Positions 6,047-10,662 of a stretch of DNA of 48,382 bases are shown here, in pieces. Made by a program: the position numbers and the translations under genes. The notes under the pieces are model-generated. The model had not been told where the DNA came from. It saw nothing but the letters and a program-made list of their open reading frames with translations, and did not search any database. Numbering within the stretch: the first letter of the stretch is position 1; each line of letters opens with the position of its first letter. The DNA is from a virus, in IMG/VR virus record IMGVR_UViG_3300030117_003124, positions 1 through 48,382 of that record. One strand, given 5' to 3'.

Positions 6047-6062
6047 GTTTGTTTGTTTGTTT
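6047..6062. repeat. (GTTT)4 microsatellite
   Basis: Four perfect tandem GTTT units in the non-coding stretch between the terminator at 6131-6164 and motif copy 1. Possibly replication slippage; no function apparent. Confidence 0.6.
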
Positions 6063-6084
6063 GGACTTATGGGTTTAAGCCCTT

Positions 6085-6127
6085 GTCGTGAGCCGAAGGC
6101 AATTCACGACGATTACGATGCGAAGCA
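6085..6127. other. GAA-loop hairpins
   Basis: GTCGTGA-GCC-GAA-GGC-aat-TCACGAC (6085-6110) is a 10-bp hairpin with a 3-nt GAA loop and a 3-nt bulge; TGC-GAA-GCA (6119-6127) follows. GNA-type triloops closed by G-C pairs are exceptionally stable in DNA. They may belong to the same functional class as the AAA- and TCG-loop hairpins. Confidence 0.35.
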
Positions 6128-6130
6128 CAT

Positions 6131-6164
6131 TAAAAAGATTTAGGGGGCCCTGAAAGCCCCCCTA
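6131..6164 (-). terminator. Intrinsic terminator of the 6170-6562 gene
   Basis: On the minus strand, directly after the stop at 6170, GGGGGC/GCCCCC forms a 6-7-bp all-GC stem with a 7-nt loop, followed within a few bases by a T-rich tail (AAATCTTTTT). This is the best classical rho-independent terminator in the early region and makes the 6170-6562 gene a discrete unit. Confidence 0.75.
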
Positions 6165-6169
6165 TAATC

Positions 6170-6562
6170 TTATATGGTATTATTATTAACTACAAAGAAG
6201 AATCCCATATTGGTCTTCTCATTTGTAGATGTATCAAAGAATTTCACAAATTGAAATCTTTTATCTACTAATTCCATTTTAGCAATTACTTCATTTCTGA
6301 AGTTGAGGTCTTCATCTTTACCATTTTCGTCAACTATATTTAGTTCTCCTGCAAATTGGTCTAATGATGTACCTCTAATAAATGCTCGCAATGATAAATG
6401 CTTATTATCTTCAGATTGAACTTCTGCTAGTGATAATTCATTACCATTTTCATCAATTACTTGTGCATAAGCTAATGGTGATTTAGCATCATCAACTTTA
6501 GTCAATGTAATTAATTTATCTGATTTATTACTTTTTTTATCGGTATTATCTTGTACTGACAT
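6170..6562 (-). CDS. Hypothetical early protein, 130 aa
   Basis: A charged N-terminal segment (MSVQDNTDKKSNKSDK) precedes a domain predicted to be beta-rich, with alternating hydrophobic residues and FRNEVIAKMELVDKRFQFVKFF near the end. No Cys, membrane segment or known motif. GAGGA ribosome site upstream. It has its own upstream T-rich motif (6605-6630) and its own strong terminator, so it is probably a separately and abundantly expressed early gene. Function unknown. Confidence 0.7.
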   Translation of the reverse strand: MSVQDNTDKKSNKSDKLITLTKVDDAKSPLAYAQVIDENGNELSLAEVQSEDNKHLSLRAFIRGTSLDQFAGELNIVDENGKDEDLNFRNEVIAKMELVDKRFQFVKFFDTSTNEKTNMGFFFVVNNNTI

Positions 6563-6604
6563 ATTATCCTCCTCGGATGGTTATTATTATTATAAATTTT
6601 AATC

Positions 6605-6630
6605 AAAAAAAATAAAGCATAGAGATAAGA
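6605..6630 (-). promoter_or_regulatory. T-rich 26-nt motif, copy 2
   Basis: Plus-strand sequence is eight A's then TAAAGCATAGAGATAAGA, one base different from copy 3 (7077-7102). Read on the minus strand it ends about 40 bases before the ATG at 6562 with the ribosome site between. A structured block (6639-6756) adjoins it on the upstream side, the same arrangement as copies 3 and 5. Confidence 0.55.
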
Positions 6631-6638
6631 AATAGCAA

Positions 6639-6756
6639 TGAGTGCTAAGCCTAGGATGCTACTTGGGACTAGCAATATCTAAGGTTAGAACCAAATTAAG
6701 CATAATTCTATGCTACATATCACTACCTACGAATTCTCGTATAGCCTTAGCACTCA
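6639..6756 (-). ncRNA. Inverted-repeat-bounded structured block 10
   Basis: TGAGTGCTAAG (6639-6649) and CTTAGCACTCA (6746-6756) pair perfectly over 11 bp and enclose several local hairpins: GGTT-ag-AACC, AGCATA-attc-TATGCT (6699-6714) and TACGA-attc-TCGTA (6728-6741), the last two with the same tetraloop. The result is a cloverleaf-like closed fold, but no T-loop, anticodon arm or CCA end supports a tRNA. Confidence 0.55.
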
Positions 6757-6760
6757 ATTA

Positions 6761-6901
6761 TTACCATTTCTTATTATTCTTAAACCATATAGCATAAAGT
6801 TGAGATTTACTCATCTTTGCTATTTTATACTTTGGTACAGATTTATTTAAACTCCATACATAGTGTACCAAATCTGATTTATACACAATAGGGCACCTCA
6901 T
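6761..6901 (-). CDS. Small basic protein, 46 aa
   Basis: Begins MRCPIVYKSDLVHYVW at 6901, overlapping the stop of the preceding 51-aa gene by ATGA. Basic, aromatic, ends in KNNKKW. The segment KIAKMSKSQLYAIWFK could be a recognition helix. Overlap with a gene that has a good ribosome site supports it; function unknown. Confidence 0.55.
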   Translation of the reverse strand: MRCPIVYKSDLVHYVWSLNKSVPKYKIAKMSKSQLYAIWFKNNKKW

Positions 6902-7053
6902 TGAGATACCCTATTAACCTTAACTGAGAACTTCTCATTTAAGGACAACTCCCTGTATTTAGGAAGTCTTTTGAAGTATTGGATTGCTCCATATGCATTA
7001 GATGCAAATATTGTAGCCAATACTTTATTATTTAACACGATGTCGTATTCCAT
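6898..7053 (-). CDS. Small protein, 51 aa
   Basis: ATG at 7053 with AAAGGAG seven bases upstream, and motif copy 3 immediately before that. Sequence begins MEYDIVLNNKVLATIFASNAY and continues GAIQYFKRLPKYRELSLNEKF, compatible with a small beta-alpha-beta fold. It is the first gene of the minus-strand early block next to the divergent control region. No family recognised. Confidence 0.65.
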   Translation of the reverse strand: MEYDIVLNNKVLATIFASNAYGAIQYFKRLPKYRELSLNEKFSVKVNRVSQ

Positions 7054-7076
7054 AACAAACTCCTTTAATTAAAGTG

Positions 7077-7102
7077 AAAAAAAATAAAGCATAAAGATAA
7101 GA
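7077..7102 (-). promoter_or_regulatory. T-rich 26-nt motif, copy 3
   Basis: Plus-strand: eight A's then TAAAGCATAAAGATAAGA. In the minus-strand sense it ends about 24 bases before the ATG at 7053, leaving just room for a short leader with AAAGGAG. Best placed of all copies as a promoter. Structured block 7109-7199 adjoins it upstream. Confidence 0.6.
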
Positions 7103-7108
7103 ATAGAC

Positions 7109-7199
7109 TTTATTAGTAGAGTGAAATAAACTATCCATAAGGTAGTGATTCGATTAAGTCCGATGTTGAGCTGAGCCTCTCAACTACCCTACTAATAAA
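7109..7199 (-). ncRNA. Inverted-repeat-bounded structured block 11
   Basis: Perfect 11-bp arms TTTATTAGTAG (7109-7119) and CTACTAATAAA (7189-7199). Inside, GGTAGT (7141-7146) pairs with ACTACC (7183-7188), stacking directly on the outer helix, and GTTGAG (7165-7170) pairs with CTCAAC (7179-7184). Motif copies lie on both sides (7077-7102 and 7197-7222), so this ~90-nt block could itself be a transcript. Confidence 0.55.
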
Positions 7200-7222
7200 T
7201 AAAAAAAATCATAAAGATAAGA
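7197..7222 (-). promoter_or_regulatory. T-rich 26-nt motif, copy 4
   Basis: Plus-strand sequence aligns gaplessly with copy 3 at 23 of 26 positions and contains the core TCATAAAGATAAGA. In the minus-strand sense it immediately precedes structured block 7109-7199 rather than a gene. A 6-bp inverted repeat ACATTA/TAATGT (7227-7232, 7256-7261) adjoins it. Confidence 0.5.
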
Positions 7223-7293
7223 GAAGACATTACGATAAAGTAGGGATTATATATCTAATGTATTGAGATAATAATACCGTGGTACACAATTAA

Positions 7294-7351
7294 TTTATAC
7301 CATTGTGCTGGGTTCGGAGCCTGCGACGAAGGGTAAGCACAAGAGTATAAA
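7294..7351. promoter_or_regulatory. Two-tier hairpin with alternative pairing
   Basis: TTTATAC/GTATAAA (7294-7300, 7345-7351) and TTGTGCT/AGCACAA (7303-7309, 7336-7342) stack around a ca/ga internal loop with a 26-nt GC-rich loop. CACAAT (7285-7290) can instead pair with ATTGTG (7302-7307), which would break the inner helix: a possible two-state switch. It lies in the divergent control region. Confidence 0.4.
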
Positions 7352-7377
7352 TCAGGGTGGGCAATAGAGCCCTTCGA

Positions 7378-7438
7378 TGTCGGCTCGGCCGACACAAGTT
7401 AAGACAATATAAGCGTGTGAGGAATGCCTCGGGCATTC
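7378..7438. promoter_or_regulatory. Pair of 7-bp, TCG-loop mini-hairpins
   Basis: TGTCGGC-TCG-GCCGACA (7378-7394) and GAATGCC-TCG-GGCATTC (7422-7438): two perfect 7-bp stems, same triloop and same closing C-G pair, 27 bases apart, with otherwise unrelated stems. Compare the AAA-loop pair at 5452-5497. Candidate hairpin promoters or protein-binding hairpins in the divergent control region. Confidence 0.45.
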
Positions 7439-7590
7439 TGAACACATATTTTCAACCAAGGTGTGCATACTCAACCAAAATGTATGGGGGGTAGGTTGTA
7501 TATATATCTCCCACACGCAATCTACGTCAATTTTTTTTTCTGAAATTTTTTATAGACTTTAATAGCAGCTTATGATTAACTTAGATAGTG
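7439..7590 (+). promoter_or_regulatory. Leader region of the late gene cluster
   Basis: No gene. TCAACCAA is repeated at 7452-7459 and 7471-7478, 19 bp start to start, compatible with two operator half-sites on nearly the same DNA face. A CATAC/GTATG hairpin overlaps the second copy. A run of nine T's follows at about 7531. A plus-strand promoter for the late module must lie near here, but no convincing -35/-10 pair is visible. Confidence 0.35.
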
Positions 7591-7779
7591 ATGCCTGAAA
7601 AAAAGAAAGTTATTGAAATATACGATAAAAACAAGCAGAAGTGGATTAAGGCAGTAGTACAAGGTGATGTAGAACCAGACAAATCAGCTTATATGTATGA
7701 TTTGATTATGGCACAGATTGAAATATTTACTGTACAAGATGAAATGGAGTTAGGTGTTTCAACTGTTGAAAAAAATTAA
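7591..7779 (+). CDS. Hypothetical protein, first gene of late strand
   Basis: 62 residues from the ATG at 7591 (a GTG lies just before it). Starts MPEKKKVIEIYDKNKQKW; small, beta-hairpin then acidic helix. No strong ribosome site. No family recognised; position upstream of the terminase genes suggests a packaging or regulatory helper, which is inference only. Confidence 0.6.
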   Translation: MPEKKKVIEIYDKNKQKWIKAVVQGDVEPDKSAYMYDLIMAQIEIFTVQDEMELGVSTVEKN

Positions 7780-7803
7780 TGTAGGGATTTGTTTAGTATA
7801 TAC

Positions 7804-7873
7804 TAAGACTAGGTATATATTAAGACTAACACACTTAATCTTTTATAAGATTAAGTGTTACCTATTAAGACTA
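7804..7873. promoter_or_regulatory. Repeat and palindrome cluster before the packaging genes
   Basis: TAAGACTA occurs three times (7804-7811, 7821-7828, 7866-7873) around a perfect 12-bp stem with 4-nt loop (ACACTTAATCTT/AAGATTAAGTGT, 7831-7858). Just downstream are the palindromes TAAGCTTAAGCTTA and AGCTTATAAGCT (about 7892-7911). Located upstream of the terminase genes: candidate operator, cos/pac-type site or terminase-binding site. Confidence 0.45.
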
Positions 7874-7925
7874 AGTAAAAGATTAGAGAAATAAGCTTAA
7901 GCTTATAAGCTAAGTAGAGGACAAC

Positions 7926-8144
7926 ATGAAAAAACCAAAAGAAAAACTAACAAATAAAGAGATGACTAGGATAATGACCAATATGGCAATGCGATTAGAG
8001 CAATGCGTACAAATGGTTATTAATGGTGACAGACTATTAAACGAGTATATTGAGTTTAGTGGTAAACAAGAAGAGTTTAAAGCATTCTTACAGGAAAAAT
8101 TAGACAAACATGATAACGATACCGAGAAAACTGAAGATAAATAA
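7926..8144 (+). CDS. Small helical protein upstream of terminase
   Basis: 72 residues, ATG at 7926 with AGAGG upstream. Charged at both ends (MKKPKEKLTNKEM..., ...KHDNDTEKTEDK) with an all-helical middle. Overlaps the terminase small subunit frame by 35 bases. No family recognised. Confidence 0.65.
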   Translation: MKKPKEKLTNKEMTRIMTNMAMRLEQCVQMVINGDRLLNEYIEFSGKQEEFKAFLQEKLDKHDNDTEKTEDK

Positions 8145-8892
8145 CTTCCAAGAGGTCGAGTATGAAGTCTATCCTGTAAAAGACTTTAAGCTAACGTACA
8201 AACATTGGAAGAAATGCAATGAAGGTGACTGGGGCGTATCTGATGATGGGTACGTTGCCCAGTGTCTTGCTGTTAAAACATACTCTAGTGGGGTAGAAAT
8301 GACCTATCCCTATGGTAAACAATGGGTAACAAAGACTAGTAAGCTAGAGTTTTTACCACATTGGGAGACAAAAAGCTTCAATTCGGTGTCTACAAAGAGT
8401 CAAATGGAGCTAGAACTACAAAAACGTAGGTCAAAAGACTTGTTAGAAGCGTATATGACGTACATAATGGCAGGAAAAACGCCAGATTTTGAAAAATTAG
8501 GGCAAATGTACAGGCCAGACCAAAAAAAACCTGCCTGGACCGTAAAAAGATTATTGAAAACAAAGGGAATGAAGCAAATGATTAAGGATAAGATGAAAGA
8601 AGTGCTTACAGAGCGTGGAATTGATGAAGGGTATGTATTAGATACTATAAAAGATGCTATTGGAGTAGCAAAAGTAAATGAAGACCCTGGTAATATGATA
8701 AAAGCTGCGAAAGAGCTATCAGATTACTTAGATATGAAACCAAAAGCTAAGACACAAACAGATACATTGGAATTAGACTTGTCACACCAGATAGAAGCTA
8801 ACTTTGAAAAACAAACAAAAAAACTTACAGCAACTAAAACACAGGAATTGCCAAGTGAAACAAAAGATAACGATATCGGGGAAAAAGGATAG
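8110..8892 (+). CDS. Probable terminase small subunit
   Basis: 260 residues directly upstream of the large terminase. After an N-terminal beta-rich domain of about 90 residues comes a helical DNA-binding-like section (AGKTPDFEKLGQMYRPDQ ... WTVKRLLKTKGMKQMI), then the helical C-terminal pattern KEVLTERGIDEGYVLDTIKDAIGVAKVNEDPGNMIKAAKELSDYLDM, which resembles phage small terminase subunits (helix with YVLxxIKDAI, then AKELSDYLxM). Role: recognition of concatemeric DNA and recruitment of the motor. The N-terminal extension is unusual. A later internal start cannot be excluded because the ribosome site before 8110 is weak. Confidence 0.65.
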   Translation: MITIPRKLKINNFQEVEYEVYPVKDFKLTYKHWKKCNEGDWGVSDDGYVAQCLAVKTYSSGVEMTYPYGKQWVTKTSKLEFLPHWETKSFNSVSTKSQMELELQKRRSKDLLEAYMTYIMAGKTPDFEKLGQMYRPDQKKPAWTVKRLLKTKGMKQMIKDKMKEVLTERGIDEGYVLDTIKDAIGVAKVNEDPGNMIKAAKELSDYLDMKPKAKTQTDTLELDLSHQIEANFEKQTKKLTATKTQELPSETKDNDIGEKG

Positions 8893-8971
8893 TCTAAACA
8901 TTTTTTTAGCTACCTTAGTAGAAGTAGCCAAAGATTTTGGAATAGAAGTCGTTTTTGAAAAAAATGGATAA
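8855..8971 (+). CDS. Possible 38-aa overlapping gene
   Basis: A GTG-start frame with CAGGA nine bases upstream bridges the gap between the two terminase genes, overlapping the small subunit by 38 bases and ending in ATGGATAA with the large subunit ATG. The product would be an amphipathic helix plus short hydrophobic tail (LATLVEVAKDFGIEVVFEKNG). The stop-start overlap is like other junctions in this genome. Could also be chance. Confidence 0.3.
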   Translation: MKQKITISGKKDSLNIFLATLVEVAKDFGIEVVFEKNG

Positions 8972-10451
8972 GAAGCATATATTAGAACAAATGCGTAGTG
9001 ATATGCTACTATTTGGGAGAATGATTATGCCTAATATGTTTAGTCAAGAGTCTCCTAAGTTTCATTACGACATAACAAAACATTTATTAGATGAAGAACA
9101 AAAACAAATCAATATTATTGCACCTCGTGGTCATGCTAAGTCTTCCGTTGTTGCTGGTGTTTTTCCTTTGTTCCATCTTATGTTTGACCCTGGTGTTAAG
9201 GTTGTCGTACTTGTGTCACGAACTCAGTCGCACGCTACGAAGCTCCTGGGAACAATCAAAGATGTACTAAACTATTCACAAGAGTTTCGATACTTTTTTG
9301 GATATTGGGGAATGCAGAATGCACGTAAGTGGAGTAACAACGAAATAGAATTGAAAGATGGCAGCATTGTTATCTGTAAAGGTACAGGACAGCAAATTCG
9401 TGGTATTAAACATGGGAATCAACGACCTACGCTCATTGTCTTAGATGACCCAGAAGACGAAGTTAATACTAAAACTGCAGAAGCGATGGAGTTTAATCTT
9501 CGTTGGCTTTTACAATCAGGTGTACCTTCCCTTGACCCTATCAAGGGGAGGATTGCTGTTATTGGTACACCTCAACACGAACGATGTCTTGTAGAAACAT
9601 TAAAAGGTATGGAAGGTTGGAGAAACTTAGAGTATAGACCTGACATGGAAAAAGAAGAAGCACTATGGGAACAGGTATGGCCTATAGAAAAACTAAAACA
9701 AAAAAAGTCTGAATTAGAAAGTATTAACCGATTATCTGTATTTTATAGAGAATACCTATGTCAAATAGTTGGAGATGAAGATAATTTATTCAGACCTGAA
9801 GATTTCCAAACGTATGATGGACACATTGAAACAAACACTGCAGGGTTGTCGACCCTCGTTCTGACGAACCTCAATGGTGAGGAAGTAAACGAGAGACGAC
9901 CTGTGAATGTGTTCACTGGTGTCGACCCTGCTAGCAGTACAAGAAAAACAGCAGACTATAGTGTTATATTTAACATTGCTGTTGATAAAGATAATAATCG
10001 TTTTTGTCTGCCTTACTATCGTAAAAGAGCAACGCCTTTACAGTTAGCTGATGCGATTATAGATAATTTTAAAATATACGATAGTGCTAAAACCCGTATT
10101 GAGTCGGTCGGATATCAGGAAATGCTTAGACAGTACATTAAAGAAAAGTCAGAAGAGTTAGGATTATTTATACCAGGGCTAGAGGTAAAAGAAAACCCTA
10201 GAACATCTAAGTCATATCGGTTAGAAAGTTTGCAGCCACTTTTTGCAAATAAAAAAGTATTTATGAAAAAAACAATGCAAGCATTTGAAGATGAATTGCT
10301 ATTGTATCCACGTGGTAAACACGATGACTTGTTAGATGGATTTTTTTATGCAAATAAAAACGCATACAAACCATCGCACGATTCAGAAGAAACTACACAA
10401 GAAGACCAATGGAATTTTTTGCGAAAAAAAGTAGATTGGAGATTAATGTAA
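8964..10451 (+). CDS. terL: Terminase large subunit (packaging ATPase-nuclease)
   Basis: 495 residues from the ATG at 8964. Walker A APRGHAKSS (53-61), Walker B LIVLDDPEDE (157-166) with catalytic Glu, motif III IGTP (200-203). C-terminal RNase H-like nuclease with acidic residues at GVDPASS (D321) and HDDLLDG (453-459). It cuts concatemeric DNA and pumps it through the portal. Length and motif order are normal for a podovirus enzyme. An alternative TTG start three codons upstream is less likely. Next to small subunit and portal, as usual. Confidence 0.95.
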   Translation: MDKKHILEQMRSDMLLFGRMIMPNMFSQESPKFHYDITKHLLDEEQKQINIIAPRGHAKSSVVAGVFPLFHLMFDPGVKVVVLVSRTQSHATKLLGTIKDVLNYSQEFRYFFGYWGMQNARKWSNNEIELKDGSIVICKGTGQQIRGIKHGNQRPTLIVLDDPEDEVNTKTAEAMEFNLRWLLQSGVPSLDPIKGRIAVIGTPQHERCLVETLKGMEGWRNLEYRPDMEKEEALWEQVWPIEKLKQKKSELESINRLSVFYREYLCQIVGDEDNLFRPEDFQTYDGHIETNTAGLSTLVLTNLNGEEVNERRPVNVFTGVDPASSTRKTADYSVIFNIAVDKDNNRFCLPYYRKRATPLQLADAIIDNFKIYDSAKTRIESVGYQEMLRQYIKEKSEELGLFIPGLEVKENPRTSKSYRLESLQPLFANKKVFMKKTMQAFEDELLLYPRGKHDDLLDGFFYANKNAYKPSHDSEETTQEDQWNFLRKKVDWRLM

Positions 10452-10459
10452 AATAATCC

Positions 10460-10487
10460 TTGACAAAAATAAAAATTTGTTTATAAG
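10460..10487 (+). promoter_or_regulatory. Sigma-70-type promoter before the portal genes
   Basis: TTGACA (10460-10465), 16-bp A/T-rich spacer, TATAAG (10482-10487). Initiation would fall a few bases before the GAGG ribosome site of the 10501 gene. It is the clearest host-type promoter in the window and implies that the morphogenesis genes can be read by the host polymerase. Confidence 0.65.
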
Positions 10488-10500
10488 TTCGAGGTTAGAA

Positions 10501-10662
10501 ATGGCTGATAAAAAATTTGCGAAGTATCATTTAAGTTTTGACGATTTCATTTCAAAAATAGATAAAATTGAACAGATAGAGATACCAAAAAACTATATGA
10601 TGATTGAGCATGGATTTACAAAACAGAAAAGCAAAAAGCAGAAAGCCAAAATCCCAGGATAA
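10501..10662 (+). CDS. Small basic protein before portal
   Basis: 53 residues from the ATG at 10501 with GAGG eight bases upstream; a reading starting 8 codons earlier would overlap the -10 box. Ends in a Lys-rich tail (KQKSKKQKAK). Overlaps the portal frame. No family recognised. Confidence 0.6.
   Translation: MADKKFAKYHLSFDDFISKIDKIEQIEIPKNYMMIEHGFTKQKSKKQKAKIPG

Noticed and set aside
6639-6756. Cloverleaf-like folds as tRNA or tmRNA genes
   Set aside because: No 7-bp acceptor with standard spacing, no T-loop TTC at the proper place, no anticodon arm of 5+7, no CCA-end context in this or the other blocks.
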